Source: Tetragonia tetragonoides (Eukaryota; Streptophyta; Magnoliopsida; Caryophyllales; Aizoaceae). From it: 64,000 nt of DNA. Numbering within the stretch: the stretch's first letter is position 1; the number at the start of each line of letters is the position of its first letter. The notes beneath the pieces were generated by a model. It did not search any database. It was given only the letters and a program-made list of their open reading frames with translations, and had not been told where the DNA came from. Below, in pieces: positions 9,933 to 20,698 of the stretch. The stretch spans positions 32,408,501 to 32,472,500 of the forward strand of contig CM076148.1 in NCBI GenBank assembly GCA_038025085.1, written 5' to 3'. The translations under genes and the position numbers were made by a program.

Positions 9933-11282
9933 ATGGCCTCTAACAGGTTCCCGGATAAAGAGATATCGCGTCTCGAAGATTTGGGTCAAAACCACTCAAT
10001 CCCGGCCCCCTGGGTCAGCCCAAGGGCAATTTTGTAATTTACTGAGAAAAAAAGTCAAAAAACCCTAGTCACGCGCGCGCCATCAGGCCTGGCGGCTATC
10101 GCTACCTGCTCGGCGGCCAACGCGTGACAGCGGAGGCCTTCTGGCCAGCCGCCGGACCCAGCGGCCAACCGCTGAGCCCAAGTTGCTCTCGGCGTGGCCG
10201 CTGAACTGGGTTTTTGGCTGGGCCGAGTTTTGGCGCCCGGCTTCTTGCCCTAATCCCCTAATTTCGTCCCCCAACTCTATAAATACTCCTCTTCATCCTC
10301 TTTTGCAAGAGGTCAGTCAGTTCATAATTTTGAGAGCATTGAGAGCACATATTTCCCCAAATCCAAGAGAATTCAGAAATCTGATGATCCACGCAAGCAT
10401 TACACCTAGCCTAGCACCCAAGATTGAAGAGCAATTCCAATTCTACTAGTCTCGTTCGAATAGAACGTCCAGGTTAACCATCCTGATGGCCTAATTCTTT
10501 ATTAAATCTCTTGTTTACTATTTATTAATCATGTTTTATTTAGCTTTTGATTATGGTTGAATAAATTTGCATGCTTTGGGTTTTGTACATATTACGCATG
10601 GTTAGTTAGTATAAAGTTAGTATCTTTTTATTAGTTTATGCAAGTTTTCATCTTTTTATAGTTTTTGCATGCATATAGTATCCTCCTAGGTTTATTTTAG
10701 CATAAAGTTATTGCCTTTGCATTATTCTTCTTTTGAAGTTACTAACGGTTTTTATTGATATGCATATACAATACTTGGCGCGTTTAGCAAAGTTGGTAGG
10801 TTGGAGCGTTAATTTAATGCTTTATATCTTGTTTATGCTTGTTAATAGTATGCATGTCAATTGGATATAAATTGTGCAAAGTGATAACATAGGTAATTTG
10901 GTTGTTCTTAACTCGCCTAGTTAATTTAGGATCTTGGACGACCGGACTTGTATGGAACCATATAGCATAAATAAATATTTGACATGGATAAGTTTAGTAG
11001 AGGTTGTTTATACGGGCAATTTAGATGAGATTCGTTTTGTTTATTTCGTACCTACATCCCCGAACTCAATCTTTAGTCCCCATGGGCATGAGTCAATTCC
11101 CAATAGGAATTGGGTGCACTTTGATGGTTTCCAATTGTTTCCATAAAAATTGGTGGCGGCTTCTTGTTTACAATTGTTATTCCTTATAATTAATTTAAAT
11201 TGCATGGGACATATTATTTAACAACCATTAATTCCAACTAAAATAAATTCGAATAAGCGCCCGAAAGGCAAGGGTTCTTACA
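9933..11282 (+). mobile_element. Truncated family 1 LTR (D)
   Basis: Matches the C element LTRs (reverse complement of 45808-47336) from the segment AACAGGTTCCCGGAT through to the end GGTTCTTACA at 11282. The outer 170 or so bases of the LTR, including TGTAGACACC, are missing on the left. It has the AGCGGC/GCCGCT block (about 10085-10250) and a TATA box at 10278-10285. No primer site follows, so it is a solo or end fragment. It lies inside aORF1 of element A: exon and intron sequence of that gene resumes directly at 11283. Confidence 0.85.
10278..10285 (+). promoter_or_regulatory. TATA box of LTR D
   Basis: TATAAATA, equivalent to the TATA boxes at 31594-31601 and 46813-46820 (minus) in element C, and preceded by the GC-rich motif block. 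Confidence 0.65.
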
Positions 11283-12060
11283 ACTATAGGGGGGGTAAGT
11301 GAGAATCCATTGTAATTTGCAAAGGTTCCTTTGTATTCATACTGACTCTTTTCCGTATGTGCGCAGTTGGATGCCGCTGAGACGCGGAAGATCTATAGGG
11401 GCATGCACGCCTTTAAGAATTGGATTTCCAGATTTGTGTCTCGGAGTGTATGCACGAGCCGTCGGTCCGACGTTTGGGAGGGATGTTCATTTCAAGTGAT
11501 AGTGCTCGATTTGAATTTTTGTAAGTTTTCGACCTTGGACTTATTTCGCAGCCTATTCCCATGGTGAGGCCTCCCAGGCCTCCATTTGTTCGTACTCCGG
11601 AGTCGGTGTCTACACCGCAGCGCCCTCTCCCTAGGCAGGAGAGTACATAGGTGCGTCAAGGGATGCCTCGAACTAGAGTGGATACAGGAAACCCGCCCCA
11701 AGTGCCTTATCTTCCGCAGTGACCTGCCCTGCCTCCCTATATGGGGTATCCAGGCTATCATATGCCCATGTATCCTCCAGTTCCTCCAAGGGGTCTTGGA
11801 GTCAGGAGAGTACGGGGTATGGCGGCTATCCGGTATGTTGGAGCCACCGCGTCATTCACTGTATCCCGCTAACTTGAAGGGTTCATTGTTTGCTTTTGAC
11901 CCTAGAGCTTGGGCGATGTCTCAGCCCGGTCCTTCAAGTGCTCCATCATCGAGTGGACCCAGAGAGTCGTCTCATGCGGGCCCGAGTACTGGTAAAGATG
12001 GCCAGTGATATTAGTTGTAGTGCATTTCGAAGTGTCGGGCTTGTATTAAACCTGCTATAA
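11283..12060 (+). pseudogene. Element A aORF1, 3' exons (antisense gene remnant)
   Basis: This is the distal part of an antisense gene homologous to aORF1 of element C (32701-35363). A donor GTAAGT at 11295 and an acceptor GCGCAG ending at 11366 bound an intron. The next exon encodes a segment with KNWISRFVSRS, which matches KSWISRALSK in C exon 6. After another donor (11521) and acceptor (11551), the last exon encodes a proline/tyrosine-rich tail (PRPPRPPFVRTPES, then YMGYPGYHMPMYPP) comparable with the Pro/Tyr tail in C. Several stops interrupt it (first TAG near 11648). The 5' exons with the PMD domain are gone; LTR D (9933-11282) occupies their place. Function is unknown. Confidence 0.65.
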
Positions 12061-12540
12061 ATATTGCATGTTATTCAGGTACAAAAATATCACGCAAATG
12101 CCCATATTTGAATTTAATCATCTAATTTTCGAATGGGAAATCACAAATCACGACCTTCGGGAATTCAGAATTCCCGAGAATTTAACACATTTGGCGTACC
12201 CCTTCCCCGAAAATAAAAAATAAAGTAAAGAAAACACAAAAATAAGAAAAGATAATTAAGAGAGGAAATATTAATAAAGAAAATAAAGAATCAGAAAATA
12301 CCAAGAAATAAAAGTGGAACTTGATAATCAAAATAAAAAGAAGGAAAGAAAATAAAAGGGAATACATGAAAAGTGGCAAGAGCCAAAATTAAGGAAAGAA
12401 AAATATAAGGGAAGGCTTTCAAAATTAAATGGGGATTAGGAAGGTAAAGCCCGGTCAAATGATGGGGTCGGGTAGACCGAGGCTTCTCGCAAAATAGCAC
12501 ACCAGGCGCCTATACAGGGTGATCGTTACAGCTCTTAACG
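12061..12540. other. Purine-rich spacer between aORF1 and aORF2 of A
   Basis: A GTACCCCTTCCCC motif at about 12196 is followed by about 200 bases that are nearly all A and G. The same order (GTACCCTATCCCCCC, then A/G-rich sequence) occurs at 35550-35720 in element C, so the spacer is conserved between the two families. No coding frame is supportable. Confidence 0.55.
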
Positions 12541-12559
12541 GTTGTGCTAGAGCTCTAGA

Positions 12560-12670
12560 GGTTGCCGCTTGGGCAAGAGGCTATGACGCTTGGGCTTGCG
12601 GTTTGGCCGCTTGTCTTAGCGGTCAAGCGCTTGTTGGAGCGGCTTAGCCGCTTGTCCTAGCGGCTAAGCC
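12560..12670. promoter_or_regulatory. AGCGGC/GCCGCT motif array upstream of A aORF2
   Basis: Five GCCGC/GCGGC cores in about 100 bases, including the perfect inverted pair AGCGGCTTAGCCGCT near 12640-12655. The array lies about 90-200 bases upstream of the TATA box at 12760. Similar arrays occur in the LTRs and before the antisense genes of C. The core resembles the plant GCC-box (AGCCGCC). That it binds a factor is inference. Confidence 0.6.
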
Positions 12671-12759
12671 GTTCGAACTAGCTGTGAGGCCACCTGGCCC
12701 CTTTTTCGTCGATTGTCTGAATTTCCTTAATTTTTTGACGAGAATCTAACCGTGGCCTC

Positions 12760-12766
12760 TATATAG
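12760..12766 (+). promoter_or_regulatory. TATA box of A aORF2
   Basis: TATATAG about 95 bases before the ATG at 12859, with a CTTCTCTTC-rich leader between them. Confidence 0.6.
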
Positions 12767-12858
12767 TTGGGTTTCCTTCCCTTCTCTTCTCTTCTCACCA
12801 CTTGCATTGAGCCCCTAGAGAGAGAAAATTCCTTGAGAGAAATTCCTTAATCTTAACA

Positions 12859-14410
12859 ATGGTGAACTTTGAAGATGTCTTTGATGCTTGGCTGGCTTCC
12901 ATGACGGTAGAGGAAAGATTAGAGATTACCCCTTTCCATCTTAATGCCATCTTTCACCTTAAACAAGTCAAGATTTTGTGGGACTTTCTTCATGCTTCCA
13001 TTGAGTTTTTGGACCCGAAATTCCATGTCTTCCGTTTTGGTGCTCATGAGATGTGCCCTTTGGAGGAGGAGTTCTTCGATATAATTGGCTTTCCAACCGA
13101 AAGCCCTCCCGCCGTTCCTTACTTGGGGAAGGCTTTTGTGGGTGATTTGCAAAGGTATCTCGGATTGTCTCCCCGTCAAGCGGGTCAAGTGCTTCATGGT
13201 GAGGACGTTGATCTTGCCAAGCTTGTGACTTTCTTCATCTCTAGGGCCCGGGATGCGATGTATATGAGGTACAAGATACGTGCCTTTGTATTTTGCCTCC
13301 TCCATCGTTATTTGTTCGTTAGTGGTAATGAAGACGCTCTTATTCCCTCCGAAAAGAAGTTGACCATTAATAGGGGCAAAGCTTGCCTTCATAGGGTGAC
13401 CGAGCAAATTCAATGGGATAGCTCTCCTATGCACTTGGTCGTGGGAGAGACAATCCTTGGTTTAGATTGGCTCAATAGCAATCCTCAAGAGTCCTTCACC
13501 GGGAGCCCTTTACTCCTTCAAGTAAGTTTTGTGATAAAGCCTTAAGATTTGTGGATTTAACTTTATTTGGTGAAATTCTCATCTTGTATTGACTTGAATT
13601 TTTCTTTTGTCGTTTTTGTGTAGATATGGCTTCAAGAGAGACTCCACTTTCTTGAAGCCCCAATAGACACTAGGAAGTTCCTCCCTAAGCATTTTCCGGC
13701 GATGCGCCAAAATTTCTCCGAATCCTCTCGGGAGGAGTGGATATCATATTTCTACACCGACATCGAACCGGCTTTGTTCGTCCCGTGGTGGCGTACCACC
13801 AAGATTGTAGGGTGTAGTGAGAATGTGCCCTTTACGAGGATCATTGGTTTGTATACTTTGACGTTCTTCTTACTGAACCGCCTCCTCCGCAAATATGGCT
13901 TAAGGCAAAGGATCCCGAATGTAAGTTGTGAGCCTCCTTGCCAAAGGCCCTTAACATCCTCCTTGGTGTCTAATTGGGAACGACACTGGAACCATCGCCA
14001 AGTGTGGACTAAGCTGGTATATCCGCATTCAAACGGGTTTTCTAGCTTTTATGAGGAGTGGATTTGGATGTGACCACCAAGTCAACCAAATGCTCCTAGA
14101 AGAGGAAAAGGAGTTGTTCAAAACCCGCAAATACGATGAGCCGAGCGGTATAAGGATAACTCACATTGATAGGTCTGCTTGACCTTCCAAGCCCCAAACT
14201 AAGGGTAAGGGAAAAGGCAAGGCAAATGCCCAATCGAAGAAGAGAAAGAATCTGGCCCACTCGGCCAAGCAAGTAGCTCCGATTAGGCCCAATGATCACG
14301 ATGCCTCTTCTAGCTATGGTAGGGAAATATGGGCTCCAAAAGAACGAATGGAACTTGATGAGCCTAGCGAGCCCGCCCAAGAGCCCGAAGTTAAGGACAA
14401 GGAGGAGTAG
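12859..14410 (+). pseudogene. Element A aORF2: antisense PMD-like gene, two exons plus tail
   Basis: Exon 1 (12859-13521) encodes 221 codons beginning MVNFEDVFDAW, with an FRFGAHEMCPLEEEF segment typical of plant mobile domain-like proteins. A consensus intron (GTAAGT at 13522, TGTGTAG ending at 13623) separates it from exon 2, which continues in phase 0 with IWLQERLHF and has WISYFYTD and WWRTTKIVGC. The product is about 45% similar by eye to aORF2 of element C at 36148. After about codon 320 the frame is shifted; the conserved tail (NDHDASSSYG, then WAPKERMELDEP) is in another frame, ending at TAG 14410. It is encoded opposite to gag-pol and convergent with it. In Tat elements such additional ORFs are known; their role is not. 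It could aid or modulate transposition, but nothing here shows a catalytic site. Confidence 0.72.
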
Positions 14411-14855
14411 TCCACCTCTAGTTGTCTGGCAAGTCTTGTTCTTTTTGCTTAGTAGTATAATTCAAATAACGGGTTTGCATGCGCAAGTAGATGTAGCTTA
14501 GAATTGCCCTTTTATTTATTTATTTTTTCTCGCACTTTTTTTTTTTACTATTAGATCATGTAATTGACTTTAGCCATATTAATGAAAGACTTGCTTATTT
14601 TTGCATTAATCGAATGGACTAAAACTCCCTTAGAGATTTATTTTATTAAAGTGGCCGGGCCCAAGTGATATGGGTTACCTACATCCATGAGGAATCAGGC
14701 CAATGTAGTTCGTAAAACCAAATCTCGTTTTTTTCGGTCATGGACCCCGGGTGGACGGGTTTGACCGATTTTGACTTGGATTCGGTGCCTTAGTGGGCTC
14801 TCTCAAAAGATTTAACATTTATGCATAGAATCACTTAAGTTGGTCCATGTTTGTG
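14411..14855. other. 3' region between aORF2 and pol of A
   Basis: This is the convergent gap. It holds the aORF2 3' end, an AT-rich stretch, and a GGCCGGGCC...GAATCAGGCC motif (about 14650-14700) that also occurs at 37940-37995 in C. I see no gene. Confidence 0.5.
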
Positions 14856-15153
14856 AGTTGAGTGAACTCGTTGCCGTCTAAATCCATTAACATTACCGCT
14901 CCATCGGATAATATTGTCTTGATGATGTATGGGCCGGCCCAATTAGGCTTGAACTTTCCCCGAGGGTCGACTACAATTGGTCTTACCTCTTTTAGGACTA
15001 AGTCAACTTCCTTTAGTCATCTAGCCTTGAATTGTTGATTAAAATGTCTTGCCATCCTTGCTTGGTAGACATGACCATAATGAAGGGCATTTAGTCGTCT
15101 TTCATCTAGCAAGACCAATTGGTCACACCGGACCTGGACCTAATCCGCTTCGG
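14856..15153 (-). pseudogene. Element A integrase C-terminal end
   Basis: Matches the end of the integrase region of element C (38170-38450) on the minus strand, including the CTAGCAAGACCAATTGGTCA segment. It is severed from the rest of the integrase (22054 onward) by insertion of element B at 15159. Stops are present. Confidence 0.7.
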
Positions 15154-15158
15154 GTAAT

Positions 15159-16497
15159 TGATAAGTGAGGATTTTACGTTATATTTTGTCACGAGTCACT
15201 CTTGTTATTATGTTTTATTTAGCTATTTTATATGTTTTTAGATGCATTTAGTCTTTTAGTTCGTCTTTACTGCTTTTGGTTGTTTTTGTGTGTAGGTAGT
15301 AGATTTCAGTGTTGATTCTATGATGATTCGAAAGAGTGCTCGATGTGCGAAGATTTGGTGCGGAGATATGAGCTTAAAGATGTTCAAAACATGCTTCTAG
15401 AGATAGACACGAGCTACTCATGTCTTTTCACATGACCACAAATTGACACTCGAGCAAAAATACATATAAGGAGCCGAGAAAACTGCTCACAACCGTAGAC
15501 ACGGCCAGGTCGTGTCTTTTGAAACGACCGTGTCTATCAGCAGGGGCGCGCGGACGGTTTTGGCAATTGGGATTTGTTTTATTTTTCATTCTTTTTCTTC
15601 CCATAATTATATAAGGAGACTTTTAGGATTTTCCTGGACTTTTTGTCTCTCCTGTTCGAGAACTACTTTGGATTGGAGCAGAAGAAGAGAAGATCAAGAA
15701 CATCATCCAAGTACTAGGTTTTTCTTGAACTTTGATTGTTTTGATGAATTCTATTGAATCTTTGTTGATAGTTTTGTTAATTAGTATGAGCTAAAGTTCT
15801 TATAACTAGAGGTATAGCCATCCTTTTTAATGTAGTATTCTTAAGATTATAATTCCAAGATTTGATTTTTATTGCATGTGAGTTTATGTTGTTGTTCTTA
15901 ATGCAATTGAAGGTTTGATCACCCTTTGATTTGGTTTATTGTGAATGTATGAGCATGATAAGTGATTATATGCACTAGTTCATAATAGCATAAATTGAGA
16001 ATTGAACGAAATACTGAGAAGTACAAACGTGATTCTTGCAATTATTTTGTTCTAGGTTTTTATTGTTTTTAATGCTTCTTGAATTGTTTAAATATATCTA
16101 GAGATAGTATAGGATAATAATTTAAGTTAGATTCAATTTAGCTTGAGAAAGTATACTGAATAGTTAAGAAAAACCTTGCCTTATGTTATTAATTTCAACA
16201 TTGGGATTTATTTATTAGGGTACTACAGAGAATTGGATTGGTGAACCCAAAACCCTAGTGCTTTCCTCATATCATTTGGATTGATTCTTTACCCAATTGT
16301 TTAGTTTAGTTTAATCTAGCTAGTTATTTTAGTTCAGTTCTTAATTCAAAATCTTAAATTCAATTTTCTAGATAAATTTAGGGTTTTCATTACTTTAGTA
16401 CTTATTCATTCTAGTCCTCGTGGGAACAATACTTGACTGACTTTCTTTATTACTTGTGCGACTGGTAAACTTGCCATAGTTTAGTTTTCTCGCATCA
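15159..16497 (+). repeat. 5' LTR of element B
   Basis: Starts TGATAAGTGAGG and ends TTCTCGCATCA. TATA box TATATAAG at 15609-15616. It pairs with 20699-22048. Confidence 0.95.
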
Positions 16498-16504
16498 AGT
16501 TTTT

Positions 16505-16521
16505 GACGCCGTTGCCGGGGA
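16505..16521 (+). promoter_or_regulatory. Primer binding site of element B
   Basis: GACGCCGTTGCCGGGGA, eight bases after the LTR end. It differs by one base from the GGCGCCGTTGCCGGGGA primer site common in Athila-type plant elements. Confidence 0.85.
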
Positions 16522-16749
16522 CTATTATTGAGTAATGCTAGAATCAAAAGATCCTATTTATAATCTAGAATTTAATTGCGTAGTATTTGTTTTATTGTAA
16601 TTACTTACTATTGATATTTATTTATTTATTTTATTTTAGTTGTTTTCTTTTGTTTTGTTAGAATTGATTAAGTTTAATTAGAATATTTCTTAGTGTGTTG
16701 TTGGTTATTTTTCGTTTACTTGAATTGCAAATTGGTGTGTTTCTATTGC

Positions 16750-17900
16750 ATGACCTGTACTAGTAACAAAGAACTAATCCCTTTTGATCCAGAAATAGAG
16801 AGAACATTTCACAGGTTACGTAAACAATTAATTTCAAAACAAATCATGCCGCCAGAAGAGAACCAAGTTTCACCTATTCGTTCTTTAAAGGACTATGCTA
16901 CACCTACGGTGGAGGTAGCTGCTTCTAGCATTAGAAGGCCAACAATTCAAGCGAACAATTTTTAGATCAAACCCGCCATCATACAAATGATTCAGAATTC
17001 TGTCCAGTTTGGTGGTTTGGCTCATGATGATCCTAATGCTCATATTGCTAATTTTCTTGAAATATGTGATACTTTTAAGCATAATGGTGTTAGTGATGAT
17101 GCTATTAGATTGAGACTGTTTCCATTTTCACTTAGGGACAAAGCTAAAAGTTGGTTAAATTCCTTGCCTGTAGGATCCATAACTACATGGAATGACATGG
17201 CTCAAAGATTTTTAGCTAAATATTTTCCCCTATCCAAAACTGCTAAAATGAGAAATGATATTACTAATTTTGTGCAGTATGACACAGAAACATTATATGA
17301 AGCATGGGAGAGATATAAAGACATGCTTAGAAAATGTCCACATCATGGTCTTCCTGTTTGGTTGCAAGTTCAAACTTTTTAAAATGGTCTGTCTTCTACT
17401 AATCCTTCTATTATTGATGCAACTTCAGATGGTACTATTATGACTAAAACTCTAGATGATGGATATGACTTTTTAGAGGAATTAGCTTCTAATAGTCATC
17501 AATGGCAGTCTGATAGAACCCCTGTAAAGAAAACTGCAAGAATTTATTCCGTTGACTCATTTACTGCTATAGCTTCTCAATTAGAAAGTCTAACTAAGGT
17601 TAACACTTTGAGTACTTCTTGCATGCAAGTGCAGGGTGTTCAGTGTGGGTATTGTGGAGGACCGCATGCTAGTACTAATTCCCAGGTAGGGAATTCTTTT
17701 TCTTAATCTAATGAGCAAGCTAACTATGTTGGGAAATTTGGCAGGCGGAATAATCCTTCCAACACCTATAATCCTGGGTGGAGAAATCATCCGAATTTAG
17801 AAGAACTAATGTCTAAGTTCATCACTACAACTAAGACCAGATTTCAAAATCAAGAGGCTTCTATCAAGAACTTAGAATTTCAAGTTGGACAGATTGCAAA
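16750..17900 (+). pseudogene. Element B gag
   Basis: The ATG at 16750 begins MTCTSNKELIPFDPEIERTF, a typical Athila gag start. Conserved core segments follow: NSVQFGGLAHDDPNAHI, LRLFPFSLRDKAKSWL, WNDMAQRFLAKYFP and ETLYEAWERYKDMLRKCPHH. A zinc-knuckle-like CGYCGGPH occurs near 17650. It is broken by TAG at 16963, TAA at 17380 and TAA at 17704, and decays further after about 17900. As a capsid-type structural protein it would have packaged element RNA. Stops are few and no frameshift is seen before 17900, so decay is moderate. Confidence 0.88.
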
Positions 17901-18211
17901 CATGGTATCCTGAAGAAATCAAGGCTCTTTACCTAGCAACACTGAAAAGAACCCAAAGGAAGAAATCAATGCCATATCCTCAGAAGTGGCAAAGAACTTC
18001 CAGAGGTGCAAAGCAAGAGTAAGATTAAGGTAAATGAAGGAAAAGAAGATCATGACAACCAAGGGCATCAAAAGGTAAGTGAGGAACCTGTGCAACAATC
18101 GGTTCCTAAACCTTAGGTAAGAACTTACACTCCTCCTATTCCTTTCCCTCCAAGATTAAAGCAACATAAATTGGATGCGCAATTCAGTAAATTTCTTGAA
18201 ATTTTAAGAAA

Positions 18212-18922
18212 TTGCATATTAATATTCCGTTTGTTGATGCTTTAAGTAAAATGCCTAAATATGCAAAATTTCTAAAGGACATTTTGGCTAATAAAAGAAA
18301 ATTGGAAGATTTTGAAACAGTTAATCTTAATGAAGAGTGTTTGGCAATTTTACTGAACAAGTTGCCCCAAAAATTAAAGGATCCAGGTAGTTTCACCATT
18401 CCATGCACCATTGGAGACACTCATTTTAATAGGGCATTATGTGATTTGGGTGCAAGTATAAATTTAATGCCTTGGTCAATTTTCAAGAAATTAGGATTAG
18501 GAGAGCCAAAATCAACCACTGTGTCCCTTCAATTAGCTGATAGATCGATAAAATTTCCAAGAGGGATAGTTGAGGATGTGCTAGTAAAGGTTGACAAGTT
18601 TATATTTCCTGTGGATTTCATTGTTTTGGACATGGAAGAAGACCAAGAGATACCTCTCATTTTAGGTCGTCCTTTCTTAGCCATGGGAGGTGCATTGATA
18701 GATTTACCACAAGGAAGATTAATTCTCAAGGTGGATGATGAACAAGTGACATTTAATGTTTATACAACCACCAAACCTTCTCCTAATGAGATGCCTTGTT
18801 TTAGGATTGATGCTACTGAAAATATTTATGATAAGCTTGTCCAGGATCAAATAGCAAAAAGTATGGAAGAGCCATGTCTTGAAGCATCGGAGCAGATCAA
18901 GGGCAAGGATGATACTGGATGA
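18212..18922 (+). CDS. Element B aspartic protease region (236-codon open frame)
   Basis: The open frame contains ALCDLGASINLMPWSIFKKL around residues 77-97, the retropepsin active-site segment with DLGA in place of the usual DTGA/DSGA, and LILGRPFLAMGGALIDL around residues 150-166, the conserved ILGRPFL flap-to-C-terminal motif. It would cleave the gag polyprotein. It is in a different frame from the upstream gag and is separated from it by a stop-rich 300 bases. The frame ends at TGA 18920 and no polymerase follows. The unusual Leu in the active site may or may not destroy activity. Confidence 0.8.
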   Translation: MHINIPFVDALSKMPKYAKFLKDILANKRKLEDFETVNLNEECLAILLNKLPQKLKDPGSFTIPCTIGDTHFNRALCDLGASINLMPWSIFKKLGLGEPKSTTVSLQLADRSIKFPRGIVEDVLVKVDKFIFPVDFIVLDMEEDQEIPLILGRPFLAMGGALIDLPQGRLILKVDDEQVTFNVYTTTKPSPNEMPCFRIDATENIYDKLVQDQIAKSMEEPCLEASEQIKGKDDTG

Positions 18923-20687
18923 ATTTTCGGGAGATAGTCAAGCTAACGACTATAAACAAGCGCTTTTTGGGAGGCAACCCAAACTTTTTATTTAGTTATT
19001 TATTAATTTTCTTTTGATTTATTTTCTCTTTTATTTATGTTTTGTTTTAGGCAACCAAGTGAGTAATCTAAGTATGTTTTTGCAGGATAAATCTTCTAAG
19101 GTGCAAGTGAGACGAGTAACAAAAAGTCACATGTTTCTATTACATATGACTTGATATTGTGAGTATTGTTTACCACTTTTCCTTATTCATTGTTATTCAA
19201 TACATTGAGGACAATGCATGATTTAAGCATGGGGGAATGGTATACATGTTTGCAATTAGTACTTGGGTGCCCTAGATTTGCCTTTTCTGTCTTGTTATTT
19301 TCACTTGTGTTTTAGTTCAAAAAAAAAAAAGAAAGAAAAAGATAGAAGAGAAATGATCCTCCATTGATGATTTGTAGGAGGTCTCATGTTTAGTTAATTG
19401 GTAGAAAACTTGAAGAATGTGTTGAAAAAAAAAATTGTTTTCTAAATGAGTTTTGTGAATCTTTGAAAAAGTCATAGCATGATTGTGCTTACATTTTGAT
19501 AGTTTGTGGCTAGATAGATTGTTCCCCTCAAACATAGTTGAAATATAAATTGGTAGACAAAAAGCTGGTTAGATTTTGAGCCATCAGACTGACATATTCA
19601 TATCAGTCTATATATTTCATTAATGTGTGTATTCTCCCGTCAAGTGTATCTCTAGAACTTGCATATATTCTCCTTGAGGCTACATTGACAATTGCATGCA
19701 TTAAAATGATTGATGTATGCATTTGAATGTAGCTAAATAGTGAAAGGCCTACCCTGTGATTTATATTATCCTTTGTTCACCCATGTTGAGCTTTATTGAC
19801 CTTCATTCTTTGTACAACCCACATTACAAGCCTATGACCAAAACACATTGTCCTTAGCCAGTTTAGAGCTAGTGGAGCATTGTGTTTCTTTTTAATTATT
19901 GTGTGGTTTGAGAATAAGTATGGGGGTGTTCGAACATGAGTTGGCTTTGGTTGTAGTGGAACATTCATTGTTTGCAAATTTAAAAAAAAAAAAGAGAGAA
20001 AAATTCAAAGTTGGAAGTTATTAAAAAAAAATAAATAAAAAAATAACAAAAGCTGAGTTAGCTTTTAGAAGTATTGTCAATAAATTGGTTGTAGTGTCAG
20101 AAGGATGAGCATAATGTTGGATTTGTTTTACTTTTGTCCTTATAAGAGTTAAGAGGATGTTTGCTTGTTCCACTAGCTCCCAAACTATTGAACTACATTC
20201 CCAAATGTTTCCGTCCTTAACCTTAAGCCTCATAACAACCTAATAAAGTCCTCATGATTTTTGTATGCATGTTGTCCTATAGTAGTGGAGAATTGAGATG
20301 ATGTTCAAGCTTATGGTAGATCACTCTCAGTGGGAAGAATTTTAGCGATATGTATAACCTTTCTAAACACATGAGTGTGAGTGTTCCACTTAACTAAAGT
20401 GAGTGTTTACTGATTTTGTCTCAATATGTTTGAGGGTGGGCAAGTGGTAAGATTGTGTTGTTCGAGATGCTTGTACATGATATGCTATGAGGTTCGATTA
20501 GATTTGCTCTAATGATGATTTTCAACATTGATTTTGATTGTGTTTTACTTGGTTGAATGACATTCTTCGAGAATTTTGCTAATTGATTGAGCTATGAGAG
20601 CCTCTACCTGAGGGGGTGATCTCTTATTACATACCCTCCATTTGTGTTTCTTGTTTTATTTTGCCTTGGGACAAGCAATTGTCTAAG
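18923..20687 (+). other. Element B 3' untranslated region
   Basis: Begins with the sequence AACAAGCGCTTTTTGGGAGG and a CAACCCAA motif that in Athila-type elements follows pol, and then runs about 1.7 kb without a conserved frame. Poly-A rich spots occur at 19319-19330 and 19981-20045. Short open frames on both strands are not conserved. Confidence 0.75.
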
Positions 20688-20698
20688 CATGGGGGAGT
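20688..20698 (+). promoter_or_regulatory. Polypurine tract of element B
   Basis: CATGGGGGAGT immediately before the 3' LTR. Confidence 0.8.

Noticed and set aside
12919..13434. 171-residue minus-strand frame
   Set aside because: It is the shadow of aORF2 exon 1, which has motif support, a promoter and a phase-consistent intron.
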